Source of the DNA: UBA9076 sp964418835
GTDB taxonomy: Bacteria > Bacillota_I > Bacilli_A > Erysipelotrichales > Erysipelotrichaceae
DNA: 60,804 nt
Direction: 5' to 3'
NCBI GenBank assembly: GCA_964418835.1
Contig: CAYQNJ010000007.1
Coordinates: 1-60,804, forward strand
Positions 8,274 to 17,516 of this stretch are shown here, one piece after another. Each line of letters opens with the position of its first letter. Position 1 is the stretch's first letter. Made by a program: the position numbers and the translations under genes. The notes beneath the pieces were generated by a model. The model was not told where the DNA came from. It was given only the letters and a program-made list of their open reading frames with translations, and did no database searches.

Positions 8274-9673
8274 TAACCTTCTCTTGCTCTTAATTCTGCA
8301 GTAATTTCTTCAGACATTTTTGGAGTTAAGTGGAATATAAACATAATACCAATTAATTCAATTGCACAAGCAACAACAGGAATACCAGTTCCTAAATATC
8401 TAACAGCACTTGCTACTTCAGGAGTTTGAGTTGCTGCAGAAGCGATAAATCCAACAGCTGCAAGTAATGCAGTAGCTCCAAATGAAGCTAATGTAGAACC
8501 GATTTTTCTTGAGAATGTATAGATAGAATATAATGTACCATCATTTCTAGAATGGAATTTGTATTCATGGAAGTCAATTGCATCAGCAACAAACGCCCAT
8601 ACAGTCATAATAAATACTGATTGACCTAAGTTAGATAAAGCACTTAAAACAACATATAATCTAACATCTGGTATTGGTATAAAGAATAAACCTAATGCAG
8701 TAACAAAGTTCCAAATTAATGCAATTGTAAGAAGTTTTCTTTTACCAATGATCTTAGTAAGTTTTGGTACTAAGAAGAATAATACAACAATAATTGGAAT
8801 TCCTAAATACATTGAGAATGTTTGCATTTTAGGTGCTGCGTAGTATTCCTTATATATAAATCCACCAAATTGTGAGTTACCTGTAATGTAAATTAATGAA
8901 CCAATTGAAGCAAACATGATTCCTAATAAAGCTCTATTTTGGAAAGCTTGTCCAATTGTTTTAAAGAAAGAATAACCTTCTTTTGAAGCTTGAGCATCTT
9001 TTGTTTGTTGTCCTGGAAAAATTTGATATCTTTCTTGAGTTAACTTAGTTAAGATTGTGTAACACACAATACACATAACAGCAGATATAATAGCAACAAT
9101 CATATATCCTTGAACATTAGGATTGTTGTTAGAATCCCAAATTAATAATGGAACAATACCTAAGAAACCGTACCCTACTGCAGTTCCCCCAATAGCTCTA
9201 GCCGCAGAAAGTTTAGCTCTTTCAGTTGGATCTTGTGTAACTACTGAAGCCATACCACCAAATGGCATTGATGTTCCTGTATAGCTCATACCATATAAAA
9301 TATATGCAACACTTACCCAAACATGTTTGAATGTATCACTTACACCTAATGATGTAATATCAAAGAATCCCATTAAAATTGATATTGCAAGTGGCCACAT
9401 GAATAATTTAATCCAAGGTTTAAATTTATCTCCACTTTTACCTAATACCCATCTATCATTGAAAGAACCAATTATTGGGTCATTAATTGCATCAAATAAT
9501 CGTGCGAACAAGAATAATCCTGACATAAATGCTGGATCAACTTTTAAAACATATGTTGTAAATACTAGAAAGAATGCATCGTAAGTTAGGTTTACAAAGC
9601 TACCTGCCATATCCCCTGCAATGTAACCTATTTGGTCTTTTACATTAAATGCTGATTTTTTTGCCTTTTCCAT
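8273..9673 (-). CDS. Major facilitator, GPH (glycoside-pentoside-hexuronide) type symporter
   Basis: A 466-residue membrane protein with about 12 hydrophobic helices. The GPH/MelB signature is clear: GDMAGSFVNLTYDAFF in helix 1 and FARLFDAINDPIIGSFNDR in loop 2-3, where the Asp residues form the cation site of MelB relatives. It is a probable cation-coupled importer of a glycoside or uronate. AAGGAG precedes the start. It sits between an esterase (11 bases upstream) and an amidohydrolase (1-base overlap), suggesting uptake and breakdown of an esterified sugar or aromatic conjugate. Confidence 0.88.
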   Translation of the reverse strand: MEKAKKSAFNVKDQIGYIAGDMAGSFVNLTYDAFFLVFTTYVLKVDPAFMSGLFLFARLFDAINDPIIGSFNDRWVLGKSGDKFKPWIKLFMWPLAISILMGFFDITSLGVSDTFKHVWVSVAYILYGMSYTGTSMPFGGMASVVTQDPTERAKLSAARAIGGTAVGYGFLGIVPLLIWDSNNNPNVQGYMIVAIISAVMCIVCYTILTKLTQERYQIFPGQQTKDAQASKEGYSFFKTIGQAFQNRALLGIMFASIGSLIYITGNSQFGGFIYKEYYAAPKMQTFSMYLGIPIIVVLFFLVPKLTKIIGKRKLLTIALIWNFVTALGLFFIPIPDVRLYVVLSALSNLGQSVFIMTVWAFVADAIDFHEYKFHSRNDGTLYSIYTFSRKIGSTLASFGATALLAAVGFIASAATQTPEVASAVRYLGTGIPVVACAIELIGIMFIFHLTPKMSEEITAELRAREG

Positions 9674-9684
9674 TTTCTATCTCC

Positions 9685-11085
9685 TTATTTATTAATATTC
9701 TTAGCCCAAGCCATAGCTCTTTTTGCATCGTTTACACTTACAAATCCTTCTTCAACTTGTTTATTTAAGTTTTCTTCAAACTTTGCTAAGTAATTTTCTA
9801 AACTACCATACAATTCATCCATTTTATCTTTCGTAAAGAATGTCATTGTACCATTAGTAGCTCCCTTGCTATATGAACCCTTATAACTAGCTTTAGGTAC
9901 ATCCATAAATGGACTCCTAAATCCTTTTAGAACATTTCCATGTTCATCCCTAACCATATTATTAGATTCATCTAATAATATTGGTTCTACAATCTTAGGT
10001 GCTATTTTATCTTTAGCCCATATGTGTAGTTTTACTAACATACCATTTATATAGTAATCAAATGGTAAATCATTTAATCTATAATTATATTCTCCATCAA
10101 GTATTCTTGGTGGACATTTAGTTTTGACTATTTCTTCGTTAGTTGGTACTAATGGACTAGCCGCATCAGTATGTGCTGATCCTGCCATATCATAGTATCT
10201 TCTTTTATTTGTTTCACTATCTTCATTCACTCCAACAGTAAGACCACCAAAGCCTTCAAACAATTCATAATCATTTTCAGTATTGAAACTAATAGTAGGA
10301 ACATCCACATTACTTTCTTTAACTTTAATTACAGAGAATACAGCAGCATTTTCTTTTTGTCTTAACTCTCTTGATAATCCACCAGATGCTAGTACTAAGT
10401 AACCATCATATACTTTTTCATAACCTTTTTCTTTATAGTAGTTATGCATAAAGTTAATATAAGTATTTAGATACATACCTGATTGAGATTGTCCTGATAA
10501 ATATACATATTCAGGTTTTAAATCTCCACAGAATCCAGAAGGATTATTTTTAATTTCTTTACCAACTTGATATAGAATATCCCAAACTAAACCTTCCTCT
10601 GTACCTAGAATTGAAGCTGTTTTTGGATTTACTGTAGTAGGTTGAGGTGCTGGTTGTTTTGAAGACCAATCTAATTCTTTATATCTATCAAAGTCAAAAT
10701 TCTTTAAAGATAATACATTAATTGGTTTTGTTGTGACACCTACATACATATGATTATTCTCCATTACATGTAGGTAGCTACGTCTCCATAAATCTTCAAT
10801 ATCATACCCATTACTAGCATTCATGATATCCACATAACAAATACCAGTGAACTTTTCTTTTGAAATAGGTCTTCTTACTAAAATTCTTGTACAGTAATTT
10901 AGATTACTATCATAAACATGAACATTTAAGTTTTCATCATAATCATAAATATCCGCAAGTCCTTTAATAAAGTATTCTTCTTCCACAAATCCATAGTCTT
11001 CTACATTAATAACCTTTCTAGAAAACTTCATTGAAGAAAAAGGATGAGATTTACTTGTAACTTCTATTGGTCCTATTATTTTCAT
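9685..11085 (-). CDS. Alpha/beta-hydrolase-domain protein (Abhydrolase_10-like esterase)
   Basis: The 466-residue product has the nucleophile elbow GQSQSG (Gly-x-Ser-x-Gly) after VYLS and a hydrophobic core typical of large alpha/beta-hydrolase-domain proteins annotated as hypothetical esterases. No signal peptide is seen, so it is probably cytoplasmic. An in-frame start 114 bases upstream exists, but the ATG at 11085 has GGAAGGAG before it and begins the conserved region. It leads the esterase-symporter-amidohydrolase operon. The catalytic acid and His are not assigned by eye. Confidence 0.75.
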   Translation of the reverse strand: MKIIGPIEVTSKSHPFSSMKFSRKVINVEDYGFVEEEYFIKGLADIYDYDENLNVHVYDSNLNYCTRILVRRPISKEKFTGICYVDIMNASNGYDIEDLWRRSYLHVMENNHMYVGVTTKPINVLSLKNFDFDRYKELDWSSKQPAPQPTTVNPKTASILGTEEGLVWDILYQVGKEIKNNPSGFCGDLKPEYVYLSGQSQSGMYLNTYINFMHNYYKEKGYEKVYDGYLVLASGGLSRELRQKENAAVFSVIKVKESNVDVPTISFNTENDYELFEGFGGLTVGVNEDSETNKRRYYDMAGSAHTDAASPLVPTNEEIVKTKCPPRILDGEYNYRLNDLPFDYYINGMLVKLHIWAKDKIAPKIVEPILLDESNNMVRDEHGNVLKGFRSPFMDVPKASYKGSYSKGATNGTMTFFTKDKMDELYGSLENYLAKFEENLNKQVEEGFVSVNDAKRAMAWAKNINK

Positions 11086-11165
11086 TTGTTTCTCCTTCCT
11101 TGTATACATTAAGATTATATTTTCATTAACTTGTGAATTCATGTTCATTACTGAGTTTTTAATGT

Positions 11166-11200
11166 AAAAAAATGATATTTCTATGCTTAGAAATATCATT
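11166..11200 (-). terminator. Intrinsic terminator of the lipoprotein gene
   Basis: A perfect 13-bp stem (AATGATATTTCTA at 11171-11183 with its complement at 11188-11200, loop of 4) is followed on the minus strand by a run of Ts. It separates the lipoprotein gene from the esterase operon. Confidence 0.85.
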
Positions 11201-11226
11201 TAATGACTTTTTATATTTAGTTTTTT

Positions 11227-12146
11227 TTAGAAAGGCATCTCTATAGTCTTTAATTCTTTTAGTTGTCCATCACTTAATGAATACAAACTTATAGATTTAG
11301 TATCATAGTCAACTACGGTTTTATATAAAGCTTTTGTTTCATCAAATTGACTATTTCCTGCTTCAATATCAAATGCTTGATCATAAAATAAGTAAGTATA
11401 CTCATACATATTAGTAGCAACTGCAATAATATATTCTTGTTGTGCTACTTGTTCTAATTCTTGTTCACTAAATCCTCCAACTTTAGAAATTTGAGTTACA
11501 TAAGTGCCATCAGCCATAGAACCATAATAGTATTCATAATCAAATTTTGCTGGTCCATTTAAAGTATAGTATTCTAAGTTAGGTGTATAGTAGTTTCCTG
11601 GTTGTGCACTAATTTCATCAACATAGTAAAACCCTGGTCTAATAAATAGACCTGTTTCTTCATAGATAGCTGTTTCAGTATTTATTTCATCAACTCTAAT
11701 ATCCAATGATGCAAATTTATCATCACTATAATTATCAATATAGAAATAATATTGACCGGAATCATCTTGGTCATATGATCCTTCTGTTAAAGAAGTATCA
11801 CCACTTGTCTTTTTAAAGTATGACATAGCAGAATCACCCTCTACTACAACATCTTCNNNNNNNNNNNNNNNNNNNNNNNNNNNNNNNNNNNNNNNNNNNN
11901 NNNNNNNNNNNNNNNNNNNNNNNNNNNNNNNNNNNNNNNNNNNNNNNNNNNNNNNNCACTTGTCTTTTTAAAGTATGACATAGCAGAATCACCCTCTACT
12001 ACAACATCTTCTACAACATCTTCCACAACATCTTCTGTAGGTGTTTCATTTGTTGTTTCAGTAGGTTTATCTTTCGACCCACATCCGATTAAAATTAGAG
12101 ATAAAACTAATAACACAAATATTTTCATAAAATTGGTTCTATTCAT
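11227..12146 (-). CDS. Putative lipoprotein of unknown function (interrupted by a spurious gap)
   Basis: The N-terminus has a lipoprotein signal (LVLSLILIGC, lipid Cys22), then a Thr/Glu-rich linker with the repeat EDVVEDVVEDVV. The globular part contains many Tyr and Asp residues (YYFYIDNYSDD, YYTPNLEYYTLNG) and no family I recognise. The 100 Ns at 11857-11956 are flanked by identical 55-bp copies. Removing 100 Ns plus one copy (155 bases) leaves 765 bases, which is 254 residues plus stop in one frame. As deposited, the gene is split into a 199-residue and a truncated piece. AAAGGAAAG precedes the ATG. It should be surface-exposed. Confidence 0.8.
11802..12011. other. Spurious scaffold gap with duplicated 55-bp flanks
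   Basis: Bases 11802-11856 and 11957-12011 are identical over 55 bases, with 100 Ns between. This is what results when two contigs overlapping by a 55-base k-mer are joined with an N spacer instead of being merged. Confidence 0.95.
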
Positions 12147-12202
12147 ATTTCTTTCCTTTAATATGTTAACTACATTATAAAGAAAATAATTTATATCTTC
12201 AA

Positions 12203-13372
12203 TTAATTAAACTTTATACTTTCTCCTGATATATAGCCACTAATGAAAGCTAATGTTAAATTATACCCACCAATAGGTCCTTGTATGTCAATAACTTCTC
12301 CACAAAAGCTTACATTATCCATAAGTTTTGATTTCATTGTCTTATTATCTAACTCACTTGTTTTAATACCTCCAGAGGTCACTGTAGCTTTTTCTATTGG
12401 TAATGTATCAATTATTCTTATCTTAAAGGAAGTAAGTTTTTCTTTTATACTATTTAATTCTTTCTTACTAATTTCATCAATATTTCTACTTTGATCATTA
12501 ATTAAATAATCTAACCACCTTTTACTCGCAATTCCTTTTATACACATTCCAAGTGTCTTCTTATTAAAATCTATACTAGCTACTGTAGAAATCATTATTT
12601 CTACTTTTTTATTTAAATATTTATTTACATCATTTGATAACTCTAATATGGCAGGTCCACTTAATCCAAAATGAGTTATCATTACATCACCAATAACTGA
12701 TTTCTTTATTTTATTATCTATAACTAAGCTAACCTTAATATTATTAAATGAAGTTCCCATTAATTCTTTATTTTTAATAATTTCATCATTAGATACCAAT
12801 GCAACTTCTATACCATATAAATCAGTAATTGTATGTCCTAGCTTTCTTGCAAGATAATAACCTTTACCATCAGAGCCTGTTTTAGGATAACTTAGACCCC
12901 CTGTTGCACAAATAAAATAATCTCCATATATATCACCTTTATTTGTGCTTACTCCTATAACCTTTTTATCTTTAAATATCCAATCTATAACTTCATGATT
13001 ATATTTAACATTTACATTACTAAGTTTAGTTTGTAGTACCTCTAAAATTGAAGAAGCTTTATTGCTTTTAGGAAACATTCTATTGTTGTCTTCTTCTACC
13101 AAAGGACAATTATTTTCATTAAAAAAATTAATTAAATCTTTTGGAGAAAACTCACTTAATGCATTATACATAAACTTTGAAGATCTACTACAATTATTAA
13201 TAAAACTATTAACATCCTTATTATTAATAACATTACATCTACCATTACCACTCATTAAAAGTTTAATACCCAATCTATTATTCTTTTCTAATAAAGTCAC
13301 TTCATGATTTTCACTAGCCTTTATACTAGCCATCATTCCTGAAGGACCTCCACCAATTACTATTACTTTCAT
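12203..13372 (-). CDS. HI0933/YhiN family NAD(P)/FAD-dependent oxidoreductase
   Basis: The 389-residue flavoprotein starts with the dinucleotide-binding motif VIVIGGGPSGMMASI and the family signature GIKLLMSGNGRCNVIN. It has the mid-protein ATGGLSYPKTGSDGKGY and a C-terminal GPIGGYNLTLAFISGY. This is the HI0933 family, close to proteins annotated BaiN, whose physiological role is mostly unknown. There is no Shine-Dalgarno sequence; instead an extended -10 (TGTTATAAT) ends six bases before the ATG, implying a leaderless mRNA. The lipoprotein gene starts 56 bases downstream. Confidence 0.9.
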   Translation of the reverse strand: MKVIVIGGGPSGMMASIKASENHEVTLLEKNNRLGIKLLMSGNGRCNVINNKDVNSFINNCSRSSKFMYNALSEFSPKDLINFFNENNCPLVEEDNNRMFPKSNKASSILEVLQTKLSNVNVKYNHEVIDWIFKDKKVIGVSTNKGDIYGDYFICATGGLSYPKTGSDGKGYYLARKLGHTITDLYGIEVALVSNDEIIKNKELMGTSFNNIKVSLVIDNKIKKSVIGDVMITHFGLSGPAILELSNDVNKYLNKKVEIMISTVASIDFNKKTLGMCIKGIASKRWLDYLINDQSRNIDEISKKELNSIKEKLTSFKIRIIDTLPIEKATVTSGGIKTSELDNKTMKSKLMDNVSFCGEVIDIQGPIGGYNLTLAFISGYISGESIKFN

Positions 13373-13378
13373 AGGAAG

Positions 13379-13384
13379 ATTATA
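13379..13384 (-). promoter_or_regulatory. Extended -10 promoter of the HI0933-type gene (possible leaderless mRNA)
   Basis: The minus strand reads TGTTATAAT, a perfect extended -10, with only CTTCCT between it and the ATG. A start site seven bases downstream would be the A of the start codon. Confidence 0.55.
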
Positions 13385-13481
13385 ACATTTATAATATATA
13401 CACAGAAAACATTATATTTTCATACTATGTTATTATATGAATAGTTATCAACACCATAACTACATCATAAGGAAATAACAA

Positions 13482-13721
13482 ATGAAAATACTAAATATAC
13501 TCTCACCGGTAGTTATCACCACAATAATCATAGTTTCAATAATTATATATACAAAAATGCATAGTAATAAAAATACCTATAATAATTATATGATGGAAGG
13601 TATGAGTTTAAGTATGATTTTTGGAACATCAATGAGTATGATAATAAATATCAACATGGGGTTAGGTATAAGTTTTGGTTTGTTGGTTGGTATGGTTATA
13701 GGATTAAATATTAGAAAGTAG
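13482..13721 (+). CDS. Small glycine/methionine-rich membrane protein
   Basis: A 79-residue protein with an N-terminal hydrophobic helix (about 8-24), a short polar loop (HSNKNTYNNY) and a Gly/Met-rich hydrophobic C-terminal half (FGTSMSMI, MGLGISFGLLVGMVIGLN) that could make one or two further helices. AAGGAAA precedes the ATG. No family recognised. It probably forms a pair with the 30-codon gene just downstream. Confidence 0.55.
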   Translation: MKILNILSPVVITTIIIVSIIIYTKMHSNKNTYNNYMMEGMSLSMIFGTSMSMIININMGLGISFGLLVGMVIGLNIRK

Positions 13722-13730
13722 AGTAAAGAA

Positions 13731-13823
13731 ATGAATAATAAAAACACACTTGGTATCTCATTTATTAAAGGTTTAATATTTGTAATCATACTAGTAATCG
13801 GAATAATTGTTTATAGTAATTAA
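13731..13823 (+). CDS. Predicted 30-residue single-TM peptide
   Basis: A short frame begins 9 bases after the previous stop and reads MNNKNTLGISFIKGLIFVII and ten more residues ending GIIVYSN. It is one hydrophobic helix with a short polar N-terminus. AGAGTAAAGAA precedes the ATG as a weak ribosome binding site. It is supported by position and hydrophobicity only and could be chance. Confidence 0.35.
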   Translation: MNNKNTLGISFIKGLIFVIILVIGIIVYSN

Positions 13824-13944
13824 AAATTATCCTTAGAACTACTAGTAAAAATAACATTAAAAAAACAAAAAATTTATCATTTTAATTTGTTAGAAAATTA
13901 TATAAAAATAACAATATCTATTTTCCTTTGTTTTTCTATATCAC

Positions 13945-14136
13945 TTATTCTTTTATATCTTCATCAAATTTTCTTCTTGTAAACAAATCTCTTATCAAAA
14001 TAAAAGCTTCTAATGACATCAGTGTAACACCTATCACAAAATCTATCTTATTATATCCTTTCACAAATAATTTAGATAAAATTAAATATGAAATAAATAA
14101 TATATGAACTATCATTTTAAAATTTTTATAACTCAA
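13945..14136 (-). CDS. Small two-TM membrane protein (TTG start)
   Basis: The 63-residue product has two hydrophobic segments (about 8-24 and 31-50) and a charged C-terminal tail (FTRRKFDEDIKE). The start is TTG at 14136, chosen because GAGGTG lies six bases before it. It sits between the small plus-strand membrane genes and telA and matches no family I know. Confidence 0.5.
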   Translation of the reverse strand: MSYKNFKMIVHILFISYLILSKLFVKGYNKIDFVIGVTLMSLEAFILIRDLFTRRKFDEDIKE

Positions 14137-14189
14137 TTAAAGCACCTCACATATAATATAATTATATCAAGATTTTCTCTTATACAAAC

Positions 14190-14219
14190 AAAAAACCAGA
14201 GCTTATCACTCTGATTTTT
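14190..14219 (-). terminator. Intrinsic terminator after telA
   Basis: Stem CAGAG (14197-14201) pairs with CTCTG (14209-14213), flanked by As and Ts that extend it and supply the minus-strand T tract. It lies directly after the telA stop. Confidence 0.7.
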
Positions 14220-14221
14220 AT

Positions 14222-15385
14222 TTATTTTCTAATCTCTAATAACTTCTTATTTAATTGTTCTTCAATCTTAAGTAGTTCTTGTTGAGCTTCTGCACGTTTA
14301 GTTCTACCTTCTTCTTGAATCTTCAATACTTCATCTAATGTAGTAATTAATTGTTCATTAGTATGTTGTAATGTTTCAATATCAACTATACCTCTTTCAG
14401 ATTCAACAGCTGTTTGAATAGTAGCTTGTTTTAATGTTTCTGCGTTCTTTCTCAACAATGAATTAGTCATGTTAGTAACTTCTCTTTGAGCTTCCATAGC
14501 TTGTTTAGAATGACTAACACCTAAAGCTAATACCATTTGAGATTTCCATAATGGAATTGTATTAACTAATGAAGACTGAATCTTCTCTGTCATTAAAATA
14601 TTATTATTTTGAACTAATCTAATTTGAGGAGCCATTTGAATAGAAATAACTCTAGTTAACTCTAAATCATGAAGTTTCTTTTCAAAACGATTTAATGCAT
14701 TAGCTAAATCATTTGCGGCTTGAGAATCTTCAGGTAAACCTGACTTCTCAGCTTTTTCAATTAATTTAGGTAATTCAGTTTCCTTAATTTCTTTAAGCTT
14801 CTTTTGACCAGCTAAAATATACATTGATAACTCTTTAAAATTAAGAAGGTTTCTATCATAAAGTTCATCAAGCATAGCAACATCTTTTAATAAAACGATT
14901 TGATGTTCTTCTAACAATCTAGATATTTTATCCACATTAACTTCTGCTTTATCATATCTAGCTTTCATAGCCATTATTTTATCGCCACCCTTTTTAAAGA
15001 ATCCAAGGATACCACCTTTTTCTTCTTCACTATTAAAACCCTTTAGTTCAACAACTAGGTTACTCATTAAATCACCAATTTCACCTAAGTCCTTTGTTCT
15101 AACGTTTTCTAATGCAGTATCAGAAAAATTAGCGATTTTCTTTTGAGCTTCAGAACCATATTGTAAGATTACATCAGACTCAGTAATATCAATTTGTTTT
15201 GAAAAATCTTCAACCATCTTCTTCTCAGCTTCTGTCAAAGTACTTTCATCAAACTGTGGAACATAACTAGAACCGATGGTTTTTTCTTCTTGCATCTTGT
15301 CTAGTTCGGTGATTTTTACTTCACTTTCTGTATTAGCTTCTACAGGTTTTAAAGTAAGGGATATCGTTTCTTTTTCTTCTGTCAT
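14222..15385 (-). CDS. TelA family protein (toxic anion resistance)
   Basis: The 387-residue, mostly helical cytoplasmic protein matches the TelA family, named for tellurite resistance in some bacteria; the biochemical role is unknown. Recognisable parts are KKGGDKIMAMKARYDKAEVN, then LYDRNLLNFKELSMYILAG and MAPQIRLVQNNNILMTEKIQ, in the usual order. ATG 15385 is preferred to a TTG two codons upstream because GGAGG is seven bases before it. It is last gene of the xpaC/unknown/AAA+/telA cassette, 61 bases after the AAA+ gene. XpaC and TelA genes are commonly adjacent in Firmicutes. Confidence 0.92.
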   Translation of the reverse strand: MTEEKETISLTLKPVEANTESEVKITELDKMQEEKTIGSSYVPQFDESTLTEAEKKMVEDFSKQIDITESDVILQYGSEAQKKIANFSDTALENVRTKDLGEIGDLMSNLVVELKGFNSEEEKGGILGFFKKGGDKIMAMKARYDKAEVNVDKISRLLEEHQIVLLKDVAMLDELYDRNLLNFKELSMYILAGQKKLKEIKETELPKLIEKAEKSGLPEDSQAANDLANALNRFEKKLHDLELTRVISIQMAPQIRLVQNNNILMTEKIQSSLVNTIPLWKSQMVLALGVSHSKQAMEAQREVTNMTNSLLRKNAETLKQATIQTAVESERGIVDIETLQHTNEQLITTLDEVLKIQEEGRTKRAEAQQELLKIEEQLNKKLLEIRK

Positions 15386-15446
15386 TTCCAATCCTCCGTA
15401 TAATCTTTATTTTATTTTATTAACTTATAAAGTCAATTAAATTACC

Positions 15447-17501
15447 TTATTCTATACTAAAATCTTCTAATTTCAATTCATCAATACTAGCACTAGGATC
15501 CTTCACAAGTCTTTCAGATTGTCTAAGAATAGCTTCCTCTATCTCATTTCTTGCAAGTCTACCATTACCACTCTCTTTAGAATTAGTTGCTTGAACCTTA
15601 GTAAAGTACTCTTGTAGTGGAACTTTTACATCCTCATCAACCTTATAACCCTTACTACCAGCAATCACTAGAGCTATCTTCATTAACTCTTCACCAGTAT
15701 AATCAGGGAAATTAATCACATTAGGGAATCTAGACTTTAAACCAGAGTTTGACTCAAGGAATGTTGCCATTTCCTTAGAATAACCAGCCAATATTACTAT
15801 TAAATCATCACGATAATCTTCCATTGCTTTAACTAGAGTATCAATAGCCTCTAATCCAAAACTATCATCCTTACCTCTATACAATGAATAAGCTTCATCA
15901 ATAAATAACACTCCACCTAAAGCAGATTTAATAACTTGCATTGTAAGAGGTGCTGTATGACCAACATACCTACCCACAAGATCAGCCCTAGTAACCTCAA
16001 CCAATTGGCCTTGGCTTAATGCGCCTATTGCCTTCATATATCTACTAATAAGCCTTGCAATAGTAGTCTTACCAGTCCCAGGATTACCAGTAAATATCAT
16101 ATGCTTACTAACATCACTAGTCTTCATACCCTGTTGTTTACGTCTTTCTTGAACTAATATATGACTTTGAAGTGAACTAATATACTTCTTAACCATATCC
16201 AATCCAACAACTTCATCTAACTCTTTATTTATTTCAGCTAAAGCTTTATCTTTATCATCACTCTTAATTAACTTTATTTCTTCCTCTTTAATAACTGCAA
16301 TAGGTTTATCATCCTTCATCTTTATTTCGATTTCTTGATCTTTACTAACCTTATCATGCAGTTTTGCTTCTGATAATTGTTTATAGAAGTTCTCCACATA
16401 ATCATTAATAGACTCTACACCTTGTTGTTTATCATAAACCCTAGAAATATAATCAATCACACCATTTTCAATGTTTAATTTTAATTGTAAATTATCACTA
16501 CTTCTTTTAACTAATTCTCTTAGCTTTGTATTAATAATTTGATTAACATATTTTTCCTCAATAGGTTTTAATTCCACAATATCATTTATATAATCCATAA
16601 ATGTAGTCCCAAAAGAATCTATAACCTTAGACATCTTTTGTTCAGTAATAAACACTAAGTATTTACCAGAAACACTTAATGAATTAACAGCCTGAGAAAC
16701 TAAACCAGTAGAAGACTCTACTAATTGTCCTTGATGAACAATATATCTTTTATTTAAAATCATTCTACCAGTAGTAACTAATTCATTAATCATTCTTAAA
16801 AATGGTGCATAACCAATTTCAAAGTTTTCAAAACAAATAATAGCTCCCTTTCCTTTAATAGCCATATATAAATCTTGTAAAAAAACTTGTTCCTGTGATG
16901 ATGAAGTATACAATCCCATATCAATTGTATAAACTTCATCAGAATAAACTATCTGTCTTTTATATAAAGCTCTTGCTATTTTAGTTACTAAAGTATGTCT
17001 TCCAGAACCACTATTACCCCTAACCACAAAACTATTGCTTGCTTTACTAGGATCATTCTTCATCACAAAAGGTCTTCTAAAAGCCACCACCATAGAATCA
17101 ATTGCTTCACTTTGACCAATTATCTCATTATTTAAATCATCTTTTATTTCATCAAATAAATCTTTAGAAACTTCTCTTTTTATAACTACTTCATCTTCTA
17201 TATTTTCAACCTTAACCCCAAAGTCCTTTTCAATTTCAGCTTGAAGTTGTTTCATAGTTTCATCACTAATACCACCAGTAACTTCCTTAGACATAGAAGC
17301 CATTTCAGATAAATCCTTTTGTTGTTGAGCTAATAATGAATTTAATTCATCCATTACAGTATTAGCCTCTTTTAAAGCTTTATCTTTTCTTTCAAGATAA
17401 TCCTTCGCATCAACTGAATCATAGGCTTTTCCCCTATCTTTACCAAGGATTTCCTTCATCAATCTTTCTTTTTCTTTTGTGATTCTATCTCTTTTTGACA
17501 T
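15447..17501 (-). CDS. Two-module AAA+ protein: degenerate AAA1 plus CbbX/SpoVK-like AAA2
   Basis: The 684-residue product starts with a coiled-coil-like region (about 1-90). AAA1 (about 125-330) is ClpB/ClpC-like in layout (IIGQSEAIDSMVVAFRRPF) but its Walker A reads GNSGSGRHT, with Arg168 where the invariant Lys should be, and the Walker B region is IICFENFE without the usual Asp-Glu. AAA2 (about 430-640) is an intact CbbX/SpoVK-type module: Walker A GNPGTGKTT (472-480), pore-loop-like RYVGHT, Walker B LFIDEA (Asp535-Glu536) and SRFPN as Arg finger. So only AAA2 should hydrolyse ATP. It lies between an unknown gene and telA and probably remodels their products. Confidence 0.85.
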   Translation of the reverse strand: MSKRDRITKEKERLMKEILGKDRGKAYDSVDAKDYLERKDKALKEANTVMDELNSLLAQQQKDLSEMASMSKEVTGGISDETMKQLQAEIEKDFGVKVENIEDEVVIKREVSKDLFDEIKDDLNNEIIGQSEAIDSMVVAFRRPFVMKNDPSKASNSFVVRGNSGSGRHTLVTKIARALYKRQIVYSDEVYTIDMGLYTSSSQEQVFLQDLYMAIKGKGAIICFENFEIGYAPFLRMINELVTTGRMILNKRYIVHQGQLVESSTGLVSQAVNSLSVSGKYLVFITEQKMSKVIDSFGTTFMDYINDIVELKPIEEKYVNQIINTKLRELVKRSSDNLQLKLNIENGVIDYISRVYDKQQGVESINDYVENFYKQLSEAKLHDKVSKDQEIEIKMKDDKPIAVIKEEEIKLIKSDDKDKALAEINKELDEVVGLDMVKKYISSLQSHILVQERRKQQGMKTSDVSKHMIFTGNPGTGKTTIARLISRYMKAIGALSQGQLVEVTRADLVGRYVGHTAPLTMQVIKSALGGVLFIDEAYSLYRGKDDSFGLEAIDTLVKAMEDYRDDLIVILAGYSKEMATFLESNSGLKSRFPNVINFPDYTGEELMKIALVIAGSKGYKVDEDVKVPLQEYFTKVQATNSKESGNGRLARNEIEEAILRQSERLVKDPSASIDELKLEDFSIE

Positions 17502-17516
17502 TATTTCACCCCAAAA

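Noticed and set aside
12001..12045. A short CRISPR-like array from the repeated ACAACATCTTC units
   Set aside because: The units are contiguous 12-base coding repeats (Glu-Asp-Val-Val) without spacers.
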